Shown: positions 25,683 to 34,302, numbered from the stretch's first letter. The stretch is DNA of 64,000 bases from Streptomyces sp. NBC_01750 (GCF_035918095.1 NZ_CP109137.1:372001-436000), one strand, 5' to 3'. Program-made: numbers and translations. The notes: a model not told the origin generated them from the sequence alone.

Positions 25683-26275
25683 ACTGCCTCGCTCTTCAGG
25701 GCGTCCAGGCCGTGCAGGTCGGTCTCGCCGATCCATGGTGTGTGCCGGCCGTCCAGGTCGGCTGTGTCCACGTCGACGGACAGCTCGAACCACACGCTCT
25801 TCCCCACGGCCCCGTACTCATAGCCCCACCGTGCGGCCAGCATGTCCACGAGTGCCAGTCCGCGGCCGTCCTCATCCTCGGGGCCGGAGTCGGTCGGGCA
25901 GGGAGGTTCCGAAGAGCCGTCGCTGACCTGGCAGCGCAGACCGGACACCCGCTCGAGGGTGAGGCGCAGCGGGCCGACCGCGTGACGCAGCGCGTTACAC
26001 ACCAGCTCGCTCGCCAGCAGCTCGGCGGTCGGGACGAGCTCGCTCACACCCCATCGGGGCAAAACGTTACGTATCGCGGCCCTCGCCACACCGCACGCGG
26101 TCGGTGACCACGGCAGCGGCCAGGGCCCGGCCACGAATGATTCCACGCAGTTCGCGGCCAGGGGCGCGTCGACGGCCCCGGAGGGTGCGGACAGAGCGGA
26201 GCGCTGAGGGCCGGCGGAAGCCGTATCGGCGATCGTTCCGCGCGTACGAGAGGCTCGGGGGGCTGTGCGGTCCAT
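25679..26275 (-). CDS. Anti-sigma-type ATP-binding protein (RsbW/SpoIIAB-like HATPase)
   Basis: A 198-residue protein with a HATPase_c fold in residues about 55-180. The N box is ELLASELVCNALRHA, the G1 box DEDGRGLALVDMLAARWG, and a final KSVWFELSV strand closes the fold. Such proteins bind sigma factors or phosphorylate anti-sigma antagonists. The first 45 residues are Ala/Ser/Arg-rich and the true start may be later; no clear ribosome binding site precedes 26275. Coupling to a Fur gene would tie the switch to oxidative or iron stress (inference). Confidence 0.82.
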   Translation of the reverse strand: MDRTAPRASRTRGTIADTASAGPQRSALSAPSGAVDAPLAANCVESFVAGPWPLPWSPTACGVARAAIRNVLPRWGVSELVPTAELLASELVCNALRHAVGPLRLTLERVSGLRCQVSDGSSEPPCPTDSGPEDEDGRGLALVDMLAARWGYEYGAVGKSVWFELSVDVDTADLDGRHTPWIGETDLHGLDALKSEAV

Positions 26276-26474
26276 GAGGGCGCGCTTTCGGGGGACGGTT
26301 GCAATCTCTCTTTCGACGGTACGGCTTTTCTGGAGTCAGTCAAGACTATGGAGTGCATCAACCTTCATGATTCTTACAAGCTACTGGAGAGGGTCGCATC
26401 CGGCTCTGGGCTCCGGAAGCCCGGCTATCCCGCCGGTGGACCCGGCGAGCGCGGCACGGCGGACGGCAGTACGT

Positions 26475-26851
26475 TCACGGGCGGCGGGCCTGGGCTTCGC
26501 GCGCCTCTGCTGCCCGAAGCTTGTCCTCGGCGGCCTGCTCCCGGCGCTCGACTTCCGACAGCGAGGCCTGGTCGGCCTCGCGCTTTGTGGTGATGAACTC
26601 GGTGAGCGCCTCGGAGCTGTCGAAGCCGAGGTCACCGAGGAGCTTCTTCACGGCGGCCCGCCCTGGGTCTTCTCACGGGCCAGCAGTCGGGACAGGTGCT
26701 CCTGCGTGACGCTGCCGTTGGGGGCGCCGCCGTCATCACCAGGCTTATTGGATTCGTCTTCCGGCGAGGCACCGAGTACCGGGTAGATCGGCCGACCATC
26801 GCGCCGGTACTCGAGCGGCGCCAGCGGCAAAGGAAGCGAACGGCGCGTCAT
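26475..26851 (-). pseudogene. Phage capsid-scaffold-like protein, frameshifted
   Basis: A first frame (26851-26648) reads MTRRSLPLPLAPLEYRRDGRPIYPVLGAS to NGSVTQEHLSRLLAREKTQGG. A second frame (26651-26475) reads VKKLLGDLGFDSSEALTEFITTKREADQASLSEVERREQAAEDKLRAAEAREAQARRP. Together they resemble the small coiled-coil scaffold-type proteins of Streptomyces prophages, in which QGGRAAVKKLL is continuous. Here four bases of a GGGC repeat seem lost near 26655, giving a GTGA overlap instead. Either two coupled small genes or one broken gene. The C-terminal part is shortened compared with what I recall. Confidence 0.5.
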
Positions 26852-27030
26852 GCACGAACCATCCAGTGGTCTCCAGCGCCCCTCGCGCCAATGATCAGTG
26901 AAGCGACCAGGCGGACCGGGCCGCTTTCCGATCGGGTCGCTTCTGCCCGGACGGGTAGCCGAGAGCACTAAGACGAGGCGGATCGAACGCCAGCTCCGGC
27001 CGCTGCGTCTGATCCCACCCATCCCTCCAG

Positions 27031-29127
27031 TCATCCAAGATGTTCGGAGTCGGGCGTGAAGGGCTGTGTGCGGGCGATGAGCAGGGCGACGTCATCGGGG
27101 TCGTCGGGACGCCGGAGTTCGTGAAGGAGCCGGTCGCAGGTTTCCTCCAGAGAGCGGTCGGGCCTGTCGAGCAGGTGGAGGAGGGTATCGAGACGTTCGT
27201 CGATGGGACGGTCGCGGGCTTCGACCAGGCCGTCGGTGTACAGGACCAGCTGGTCGCCGGGGGCGAGGCTGAAGTTGGTGGTTTCGAAGGGGACGCCGCC
27301 GACGCCTAGCGGAGTGCCCGTGGGCAGGTCCAGCAGTTCGGGCTGCTGGCCAGTGCGCACGAGGGCGGGAGGCAAGTGGCCGGCATTGGCAATGTGGCAT
27401 TCGGCGCGGTGTGGGTCGTAGGCGGCGTAGAGGCAGGTGGCGATGTAGTTCTCCAGTCCTGAGGTGATCTTGTCGAGGTGCTGGAGGACTTGGGCGGGGT
27501 CGAGGTCGAGGTCGGCGAAGGCGCTGGTGGCGGTGCGCAGGCGGCCCATGGTGGCTGCGGCGTCGATGCCGCTGCCCATGACGTCGCCCACGACGAGTGC
27601 GGTTTTGTCGCCGTCGAGCGGGAGAACGTCGTACCAGTCGCCGCCGACCTCGTAGGTGGCCTGTGCAGGCCGGTAGCGTGAGGCGATCTGCAGACCGGGA
27701 AGGTGGGGCGGGAGGTCCGGAAGCAGGCTGCGCTGAAGGATCTCGGCGGCGTTGCGCACGCTCTGGTGCGAGAGTGCGTTGTCGATGCACACGGCGGCGC
27801 GGGAGCCCAGCTCAGCGGCGAGGGCGAGGTCGTCCTCGTCGAACGGCAGCGGGTCGCGGGCACGGGTGAGCCCCAGAAAGCCGAGGATGTGGCCGCGGGC
27901 GGTGAGCGGGACCAGCATGTAGGAGTGCACGCCGGCGCGGGCCAGCAGAGCGGCAGCGTGGTCGTCGCGGGCGATGCGCGCCAGGTCGTCGTCACCCACA
28001 TGGGAGACCAGGATCGGGCGGCCGGTGCGTACGCATTGGGTGGCCAGGCGGTCGGCGCCGTAGGCGGCGGTCCGGCCGGGTGGGTCGACGGCCTGGACGG
28101 CTACGGTGGAGTAGGCCGCCTTCACCGCGAGGGCGCGAAAGACCGCGGGGCCGTCGCGGGGGGCAGGGCGGTCCTCGTCCAGGGCGGAGTCGAGCACGTC
28201 GACCGTGACCACGTCGGCGAGCTCGGGCACGGTGACCTCGGCCAGCTCCCGGGCGGTCTGTCCCACCTCCAGGGTGGTGCCGATGCGCGCGGAGCCGTCG
28301 ACGATCAGGGCCAGGCGCCGCCGGGCCTCAGCAGCCTCATTGGCTGCCTGATACCGGTCGGTGACATCCACCACCAGGTCGGCCACCCCGAGCACACGCC
28401 CCTGGGGGTCCTCAAGCCGGTACAGCGAGATCGACCAGGCGTGCTTGTCCGGGTCGGCGGGGGTATGACCGACGACAGTGGACTGGTCGACCATGGGGAT
28501 CCCGGTTGTCAGCACCTGCCGCATCGCCGACTCGGGCACCTCGAACTTCGCGGAAGTCATGATCTCGCGGTAGTGCCGGCCGAGGTGATCCTTCACGGGG
28601 ATACCGTGCATCCGCTCCAGGGCGGGATTGACGGCCACGTACCGCAGATCGGTGTCGAGGATGGCCAGCCCAATGGGGGACTGGGAGACCAGCCGGGTGG
28701 ACAGCGCGACATCCCGCTCCAGCTCACGCAACGTCGGCTCGTCGGTGGCGAGCCCGAGTGCATAGAAGTCGCCGCGGTCATCCAGCAGCCGCATGTTGCG
28801 GAACTCCACCAGGCGAGTACTGCCGTCCTTGTGCCGGATGGGGAACGCTCCGGCCCAGCTCTCACCAGTCCCCATGACGTGGGCGAACAGCTTGATCATC
28901 AGTTCCCAGTGCTGTTCGTGGACGAGCAGTGACGCCGCGTACTGCCCGAGCGCCTCTTCGGCGGTGTAGCCGTACAGGTCCTCAGCCTGCGGACTCCACA
29001 AGACGATGCGACCATCGGCATCCAGCAGCACAGCGGCGACACCGAGGAGGTCCATCAGTCCGCTCGGCTGCGACGGCCGTCCCTCCGGCTGACCGGCGTC
29101 GGCCGGTCTCCCATCGGCTGCGCTCAC
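27031..29127 (-). CDS. PAS-PAS-GAF-PP2C (SpoIIE-type) sensor phosphatase
   Basis: A 698-residue cytoplasmic sensor phosphatase. PAS1 (about 25-140) starts LLGVAAVLLDADGRIVLWSPQAEDLYGYTAEEAL. PAS2 (about 145-270) has IGLAILDTDLRYVAVNPALERMHG. The GAF domain (about 280-455) ends DEDDLALAAELGSRAAVCIDNA. A PP2C/SpoIIE domain (about 470-690) has GGDWYDVLPLDGDKTALVVGDVMGSGIDAA, LVLYTDGLVEARDR and DDPDDVALLIAR, which hold the metal-binding aspartates. Such proteins dephosphorylate anti-anti-sigma factors and control general-stress or developmental sigma factors. The RsbW-like kinase nearby at 25679 is a plausible pathway partner. Confidence 0.93.
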   Translation of the reverse strand: MSAADGRPADAGQPEGRPSQPSGLMDLLGVAAVLLDADGRIVLWSPQAEDLYGYTAEEALGQYAASLLVHEQHWELMIKLFAHVMGTGESWAGAFPIRHKDGSTRLVEFRNMRLLDDRGDFYALGLATDEPTLRELERDVALSTRLVSQSPIGLAILDTDLRYVAVNPALERMHGIPVKDHLGRHYREIMTSAKFEVPESAMRQVLTTGIPMVDQSTVVGHTPADPDKHAWSISLYRLEDPQGRVLGVADLVVDVTDRYQAANEAAEARRRLALIVDGSARIGTTLEVGQTARELAEVTVPELADVVTVDVLDSALDEDRPAPRDGPAVFRALAVKAAYSTVAVQAVDPPGRTAAYGADRLATQCVRTGRPILVSHVGDDDLARIARDDHAAALLARAGVHSYMLVPLTARGHILGFLGLTRARDPLPFDEDDLALAAELGSRAAVCIDNALSHQSVRNAAEILQRSLLPDLPPHLPGLQIASRYRPAQATYEVGGDWYDVLPLDGDKTALVVGDVMGSGIDAAATMGRLRTATSAFADLDLDPAQVLQHLDKITSGLENYIATCLYAAYDPHRAECHIANAGHLPPALVRTGQQPELLDLPTGTPLGVGGVPFETTNFSLAPGDQLVLYTDGLVEARDRPIDERLDTLLHLLDRPDRSLEETCDRLLHELRRPDDPDDVALLIARTQPFTPDSEHLG

Positions 29128-29311
29128 GCGGCGCTCCTTCCACCTGCCGGACCAGCTGGGCTGTCACCCCGCTGCGGTCCGTGGCCCGTCCACCTATCTG
29201 TGGGCCGCCCCTTTATCTGGTGAGTGCTTCGGCTTCCATGGTCCCCCCCGATCAGCCAACCGCACACGGCGTCCGTAGGGGCCCGTCGGACCCAGGCCGT
29301 TCAAAACGTGA

Positions 29312-29563
29312 TCATTCTTCGTGAGCAATCGCTGGGATCAGCGGCGCACCCGGTACATCGCGGTCTGCCTCAGGGAGACCGAGGTATGCGCGTACGGCAG
29401 CGTTGTCTCCGGTCGCGTCGGCGAGGCGGGCAGCAGCGTCGAAGGCGCATGCCTGGATCCTCTCGATCTCCGCCTGTGCGTCGCCGATGGGGTATCCGGC
29501 ATCGATCAGCATCCGCAGGCCGGTCGCCATGGACAGGACTCCGGCTCCGACGCCCTTGACCAC
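29312..29563 (-). CDS. Hypothetical protein, probably 5'-truncated
   Basis: From a GTG at 29563 the 83-residue product is helical and small-residue-rich (VKGVGAGVLSMATGLRMLIDAGYPIGDAQAEIERIQACAFDAAARLADATGDNAAVRAYLGLP). The frame is open further upstream to the stop of the zinc-ribbon gene and reads PAPGYLVGYLVGQGPGAAAILDEV, which is continuous with it. No ribosome binding site precedes the GTG. It is likely the tail of a longer gene cut by a deletion. No family recognised. Confidence 0.45.
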   Translation of the reverse strand: MVKGVGAGVLSMATGLRMLIDAGYPIGDAQAEIERIQACAFDAAARLADATGDNAAVRAYLGLPEADRDVPGAPLIPAIAHEE

Positions 29564-29632
29564 CTCGTCGAGGATGGCGGCGGCCCCGGGGCCCTGGCCG
29601 ACCAGGTAGCCGACCAGGTAACCGGGAGCGGG

Positions 29633-30748
29633 CTAGAAGAGGCCCGCGCGCATGTGCTGCGTGAGGTTCTCAAGGAGCTCCCGCAGCCACAAGCTGCGGA
29701 CGGCCGGCAGCCGGACCAGGGTGTGCTGGAACGCTCCCGCGTCGGCCCGGAACAGGTGAGGGGGCGCGCATAGCGGGTGGGTCGTCGCGCAGGACGCCGT
29801 CGGGCATGCCGCCCGACGCGGGGACAGGCAGATGCGGCTCGGGGAAGGCCAGCCACAACCACACCCCAACCGGCAACGGCACCAGGTGCGCGGAGGCAGC
29901 CGGGCCGGCCGAGTCGGCCGGGGCCCAGGCTTCCCCCGTCTGCGGATGGGTTGGCACGAGGAAGATGTCGGCTCCCTTGTCGGGGGCGGGCCGTCCCGGT
30001 CCGGCCAGGACTGCGCGCCGCGCCCCCGGGCCCGCGGGCAGCAGAGCGTCGAGGGCGCGTTGGAACACCTCCCCGACCAGACCGTCCGGGACCGTCACCG
30101 GCCGACCCTCCGAGGCCACCAGTAGATGAGCGAGTGCCCGGCCGGCCGCAGCCTCCCACTGCGGGCTCCACGACCAGAAGTGGTTCGACCCCAGCCGCGA
30201 CCCCCACGTGGCGATCGGCTCGAACGGAGGCATGCCCATCCCCTCCGCCACCAGCTCCGCCCAGGACAACGGTGCGGCGTCGGCGCCGTCGACGGGGAGG
30301 CAACGCACGGCGTCCGGTGCGAGCCAAACCGCTTGCCAGAGCGAGCAGTCGTCGATCCGGCTCGCCACGGGCAGGCCGCAGGCCTCGCAGGCCATGTTGG
30401 GGCCATCGGCCCCGTCGAGGCCGCAGCAGGCGCCGCCACGTTTTTCCGGGATCAGCAGGGTGCTGCGGGTATCCCCGGGTGCAATGACGATCGCGCCGGG
30501 TGCGCCATCGGACAGGGCGTAGACCGGCGCGTAGATACCGCGGGCGGCCGCCTCGTCCGGATGATCTCCTCCCACCTCCGCCACGGCGGCCCCCAGGGCT
30601 CCGGGTCCACGGCGAACGTGCCCGGTTCCATCAGCACGGGGAGCTGAATCCCGTTTCCGTACTTCTGACGGGCGTGGGCCGGAAGAGCGACCTGGGACAG
30701 CGAGGTGGTCAGCTCGGCACCGCACCCCGCACACACAAAAACGAACAA
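29633..30748 (-). pseudogene. CxxC zinc-ribbon hypothetical protein with two frameshifts
   Basis: The N-terminus MFVFVCAGCGAELTTSLSQVALPAHARQKYGNGIQLPVLMEPGTFAVDPEPWGPPWRRWEEI lies in one frame. The main body (DEAAARGIYAPVYALSDGAPGAIVIAPGDTRSTLLIPEKRGGACCGLDGADGPNMACEACGLPVASRIDDCSLWQAVW and on) follows after a one-base loss near 30556. The tail HLFRADAGAFQHTLVRLPAVRSLWLRELLENLTQHMRAGLF is in a third frame after a shift near 29780. Streptomyces genomes carry this as one long protein with two CxxC-type metal sites. Its function is unknown; this copy is broken unless both shifts are sequencing errors. Confidence 0.65.
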
Positions 30749-30862
30749 ATGTCCTCCGCCTGGGAAACAGAGACATCATCGCAGCTCGGCAGTGGCCAGC
30801 CAATCAGGTTTTCGGGATGGCCTGAGGGACAATCAGCCGTCACTCAGCGATTACAGCCCACA

Positions 30863-30902
30863 GAAGTTGAGCCAGAACCAGATACGGTTCTGGCTCAACT
30901 TC
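30863..30902. terminator. Perfect 17-bp hairpin, terminator or fused IS ends
   Basis: GAAGTTGAGCCAGAACC (30863-30879) is exactly complementary to 30886-30902 with a 6-base loop AGATAC. The right arm plus about 10 following bases recurs at about 5949-5973, so this is a dispersed repeat. There is no T-run, so an intrinsic terminator would be of the actinobacterial U-less type. Two head-to-head IS ends is the alternative. Confidence 0.6.
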
Positions 30903-30961
30903 CGTGACGCACGTACGGAGTGTGACGACCTCTGCCGAGTGGATGAGCTAGTCAACGGCGC

Positions 30962-31330
30962 ATGGACCGAAAGTCAGTCCTTGCGCTCTCCCGGCGGCTG
31001 CTTGCTCAAGTCTGCGTTCGCAGCACTGGCTCCGATCTCGATGAGGCGGAGATCGCGGTTCAGGGAGCCATCAGCCGGCCCCCGATGCCTGAGTCGGCGT
31101 CGGCCGAGCTCTTTGCGGTGGCAGAGAAGCTGCTTCCTGGCCTCGAAGGCAAGGCGGTCGGCGGCGGAAGCGACGGCAACTTCACGGCCGCGCTGGGGGT
31201 GCCAACACTCGATGGCCTTGGGGCAGTCGGGGGCGGTGCCCACGCCGACCACGAGTACCTGGTGATCGAAGCCATGGCCGAGCGGGCGAGCCTTGTTGCT
31301 GGACTGGTGAACGCGATTCAGAACACATAG
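30962..31330 (+). pseudogene. M20-family metallopeptidase, C-terminal fragment
   Basis: The frame from about 31030 reads DLDEAEIAVQGAISRPPMPESASAELFAVAEKLLPGLEGKAVGGGSDGNFTAALGVPTLDGLGAVGGGAHADHEYLVIEAMAERASLVAGLVNAIQ. GGGSDGNF and DGLGAVGGGAHADHEY are the C-terminal metal-binding end of M20 carboxypeptidase G2-like enzymes. The first two thirds, including the HxD metal ligands, are missing, and the first 20 or so codons of the frame are unrelated. Not active. Confidence 0.75.
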
Positions 31331-31389
31331 AGAACGAGCATGCACGACCTGTGAGCGATCACGCGAGGTCGCCATCTGTGATCCCCGAG

Positions 31390-31610
31390 ATCCGCGGGCG
31401 GCGCGAACGTCAACTCCACCGCCCCGTCGTACCGGGACAGACCCGCAAGGTCTGGGACTCCACCGCTGTCCACGGCGCGACATCAGCCACCGGCTCGACG
31501 CGGTACTCGTCCACCCACATCACCGGTGTTCGGCAGTCGCAGCCGAACGATCGCGTTGCCACCCGGATCCACCGCCCCGGGGCGGGTCACCGTACCGCTC
31601 CCGGCACGTG
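31390..31610 (-). pseudogene. Decayed paralogue fragment of the ChW-repeat protein N-terminus
   Basis: This DNA is a degenerate copy of about 32830-33010 within the neighbouring gene. Both contain GCGCGAACGTCAACTCCACC, then CCCGTCGTACCGGG, CACGGCGCGACATC or CAGGGCGCGACATC, ACCGGCTCGA, CGGTACTCGTCCACC and so on in the same order. Small indels break every frame here. It points to a tandem duplicate that was mostly deleted. Confidence 0.6.
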
Positions 31611-31626
31611 TCGGCCAGGGGCTGCG

Positions 31627-33117
31627 TCACACGGTGAACTTGACGGCCTCAAGCCAGAGCGAGTTGCTCAGGGTCCCGCCGAAGATCCAGTTGTCCCCGC
31701 CGGGTTCGTCGCAGCCCAGGCCGTGCCAGCCCTCGTTGTGGACGTGCGCGGTCTGGCAGACTGCGCCGTCGCCGACGTTGATGACGAACCCCAGCATGTA
31801 CGGGGCGTCCTTCTTCGTGCTGCCGATGTAGTTGTCGATGCCGTCGACCGCGCCCGACCACGGCGCATTGTAATGGCCCCGGCCGTTGCTCGACTTGGGG
31901 TCGTGGACGAAGGCGCTGGCGGCCGTGCCCTTGGTGTCGGACACCGCGATGTTGAGCTTCTTGATCGGCCTGTTCTGGCCCACCGTGCCGGCCATGGCGC
32001 CGTCGCACACCGGATCCGTCCAGCCCTTGCCCGTTACATAGGCCCGATAGCAGATGTGCCGGCCCGGGTCCTCCGCAGCCAGTTGCTCGACAGCAGTCGC
32101 CGCAGTGTCCTCCGGAGGCTTGGTCGTCTCCTTCGTCTTGCCTTCGTCCGTGGCCCCGCCACCACCACCTCCGCCGGCTTGCGTCGGAGTCGGGGACGCC
32201 GCAGAACTCGAGGGAGGCGGCGGCACCACGGGCTGGGCAGAGACCGAAGGGCTGGGCTCCAGCGTACTGATGCCCGCCTCCTGGAGCTTCTCCGCGGCGG
32301 CGCTGCGGACTTGGGGCTTGTACGCGATCCACAGCATCACGAAAGTGATCGCGAGCGCCATGAAGACGCCCAGGAAAGTGGCGAGCCAACGGGGCAGGAA
32401 CCCGCGCTGCACGTACGTTCCCTCGACGGGCTGAGGCCCGGTCCCGGAGCGCTGGATCGCGAGAGCGTAAGGGCGTTGCTCCTTCGAGCCGAACCAGATG
32501 ATATGCCGCGGCTTCAACGTCGCCTTGACGAAGACGGCGCGCCCCGGCTCGATCTGGATATTGCTGGGGTGGATGTCGTACGAGAGATGATCGCCGTTGT
32601 CGCTGCCGCTGATCGAGGCCGTGAGCTTGGTATTGCCCAAGTTGTCGACGGCGAGCTTGGGCCGCCCCCGGAAACGCCCCTTGACCGTCGGCGGCACCAG
32701 CTCCGCCCTCACCTCAGTGAAGGGCGTGATGATCAGGTTGCCCTCGGGGACCGTGGAGGCCTCGGGTTGCTCGGTCGGCGTGATCCGCACCGCATATGGG
32801 TTCGGCCCCGCCGTCGCATCCCGACTGCGCGGGGGCGCGAACGTCAACTCCACCGTGCCCGTCGTACCGGGGTAGAGCCGCAGCGTCTGCGGCTCCACCG
32901 TCGTCCAGGGCGCGACATCACCCACCGGCTCGAAGCGGTACTCGTCCACCACATCACTGGTATTGCGCAACCGCAGCCGCGCCTTGGTGCTGCCGCCGGG
33001 GTCCACGGTGCTGGAGGCGGGCTCCAGCGAAGTCCAAAGGCTCACGTGGGGACGGTATGCGGTGGGATCACGCCAGGTCACCAAGCCTTGGGGCACCACT
33101 GTTGCCTGAACAGGCAC
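31627..33117 (-). CDS. Membrane-anchored Ig-like protein with ChW repeats
   Basis: A 496-residue protein. Residues 1-240 are beta-rich Ig-like modules (SLWTSLEPASSTVDPGGSTKARLRLRNTSDVVDEYRFEPVG, VELTFAPPRS, GRAVFVKATLKPRHIIWFGSKEQRPYALAI). One membrane helix follows at about 243-265 (WLATFLGVFMALAITFVMLWIAY), then a long Pro/Ser/Thr/Gly linker. The C-terminal 130 residues hold two ChW (clostridial hydrophobic, conserved Trp) repeats: YVTGKGWTDPVCDGAMAGTVGQNRPIKKLNIAV and HVHNEGWHGLGCDEPGGDNWIFGGTLSNSLWLEAVKFTV. The ChW part should face outside and the Ig part the cytoplasm. Binding or sensing role inferred; ligand unknown. A sigma factor gene lies just upstream. Confidence 0.8.
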   Translation of the reverse strand: MPVQATVVPQGLVTWRDPTAYRPHVSLWTSLEPASSTVDPGGSTKARLRLRNTSDVVDEYRFEPVGDVAPWTTVEPQTLRLYPGTTGTVELTFAPPRSRDATAGPNPYAVRITPTEQPEASTVPEGNLIITPFTEVRAELVPPTVKGRFRGRPKLAVDNLGNTKLTASISGSDNGDHLSYDIHPSNIQIEPGRAVFVKATLKPRHIIWFGSKEQRPYALAIQRSGTGPQPVEGTYVQRGFLPRWLATFLGVFMALAITFVMLWIAYKPQVRSAAAEKLQEAGISTLEPSPSVSAQPVVPPPPSSSAASPTPTQAGGGGGGGATDEGKTKETTKPPEDTAATAVEQLAAEDPGRHICYRAYVTGKGWTDPVCDGAMAGTVGQNRPIKKLNIAVSDTKGTAASAFVHDPKSSNGRGHYNAPWSGAVDGIDNYIGSTKKDAPYMLGFVINVGDGAVCQTAHVHNEGWHGLGCDEPGGDNWIFGGTLSNSLWLEAVKFTV

Positions 33118-33259
33118 CTCATGGGTGCACGATCAGGCTCTGCTGCCGCGGAGGTGTTTCGGCCGCGGCGGGAGGGCTGTCCGTGGATCCGGGTGTGCCG
33201 CTGGGAGACGATGGTCGTCATTCGTGACGGTCCGCGGCTGCGCACCCGCAACTTGGGGC

Positions 33260-33781
33260 TCATGCCGAGCTGGAATCGAGGTCGCGGAGCTCCAGTTCCT
33301 GACGGAGGCGAGTGAGTGCCCGGTGCAGCGTGCTCTTGACAGTGCCGATCGACATGCCCAGGGCGGCGGCCGTCTCTTGCGTGGATATCTGCTCCCAGTG
33401 GCGCAACAGGACGACACTGCGCTGCCTCGGGGCGAGCACTCTGAGGGCGTCCATCAGCAGGGCACGGTCGGCGTGCTGTCCGGTGAAGTCCTCGACGGAT
33501 GCGTCAGGGAGCTGCTGCGTGAGGACCTCCTCCAGCTTGCGGGCCCGCCACCACTCGGTTCGCGTGTTGATCATCACGCGGCGCAGGTAGGCGTCCGTCA
33601 GGCGCTTGTCCGTGATGGCGTCCCAGCGGCCGTACGTGCGTACGAGCGCGGTCTGCAGCAGATCCTGCGCATCGAGCGGGTCGGCGACCAGACCCCGGGC
33701 GCTGCGCAGTAGCGCATCCTGCCGTGTACGTACGTACTCCTCGAATTCCAGCACCTTGTCCTGGTGCTTGGGCAGGTCCAC
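33260..33781 (-). CDS. SigE-family ECF sigma factor
   Basis: A 173-residue ECF sigma factor. Region 2 covers FEEYVRTRQDALLRSARGLVADPLDAQDLLQTALVRTYGRWDAI, and region 4 RQRSVVLLRHWEQISTQETAAALGMSIGTVKSTLHRALTRLRQEL with its HTH. Size and the DLLQTALVRTY motif fit the actinobacterial SigE-family class. It lies 142 bases upstream of the ChW/Ig membrane protein, which may be its sensor or a target. No classical anti-sigma gene with a zinc motif is adjacent. Confidence 0.92.
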   Translation of the reverse strand: MDLPKHQDKVLEFEEYVRTRQDALLRSARGLVADPLDAQDLLQTALVRTYGRWDAITDKRLTDAYLRRVMINTRTEWWRARKLEEVLTQQLPDASVEDFTGQHADRALLMDALRVLAPRQRSVVLLRHWEQISTQETAAALGMSIGTVKSTLHRALTRLRQELELRDLDSSSA

Positions 33782-33823
33782 GTGTCGGTTTCCTTACGTT
33801 GCCAATGGGTTGATCGCGGTGGC

Positions 33824-33925
33824 TCATGCCTCGAAGAGCCCAGGCAGGGCGGCGAGCTGGGCGCGAATCTGCTCGTACGGCGATATCGGGCGGGTGGTGT
33901 CCACACGAATGGCGGGGCCGGTCAT
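33824..33925 (-). pseudogene. Truncated duplicate of the gntR N-terminus
   Basis: The 33-codon frame MTGPAIRVDTTRPISPYEQIRAQLAALPGLFEA is a diverged copy of the first 27 residues of the gntR gene just upstream (MTALAVRVDTTSPVPPYEQIRVQLAAL). Its ATG overlaps the gntR stop (ATGA), so it could even be translated. It looks like a tandem duplication cut short. Confidence 0.7.
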
Positions 33926-34302
33926 GGCCAGTCCAGGGCCTTGCGGACGGCGGTCAGGATGGCTTCGGTGTCGGCGCCCAGAGCGCGGGCGGCTGCGGTG
34001 AAGTCCCCGGCCAGTGCGGCGAGTTGGACTTGGTCGGGGTGCTTCGGTGCGGGCGGGAGGGCTGCGACCCGGGTGCCTGCGCCACGGCGGGTGCGGATCA
34101 GTTTGGCGGTCTCCAGCTCGCGGTATGCGCGGGCCACGGTGCCCGGTGCCAGGCCCAGGTCGGTGGCGAGCTGACGCACGGTCGGCAGGCGCTCGTCCTC
34201 GGTAAGTCGGCCTGTGGTGATCAGGGCGGCGAGCTGGACGCGGATCTGCTCGTACGGCGGTACCGGGCTGGTGGTGTCGACGCGGACGGCGAGTGCGGTC
34301 AT
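33922..34302 (-). CDS. GntR-family regulator (YtrA-like, short)
   Basis: A 126-residue regulator. The winged HTH spans PPYEQIRVQLAALITTGRLTEDERLPTVRQLATDLGLAPGTVARAYRELETAKLIRTRRGAGTRVAA. A short C-terminal helical tail (LAALAGDFTAAARALGADTEAILTAVRKAL) replaces the usual effector domain, as in YtrA-type regulators of membrane or transport operons. Its start overlaps the membrane-protein gene stop by four bases. Two dyads upstream of the operon are probable binding sites. Confidence 0.9.
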   Translation of the reverse strand: MTALAVRVDTTSPVPPYEQIRVQLAALITTGRLTEDERLPTVRQLATDLGLAPGTVARAYRELETAKLIRTRRGAGTRVAALPPAPKHPDQVQLAALAGDFTAAARALGADTEAILTAVRKALDWP

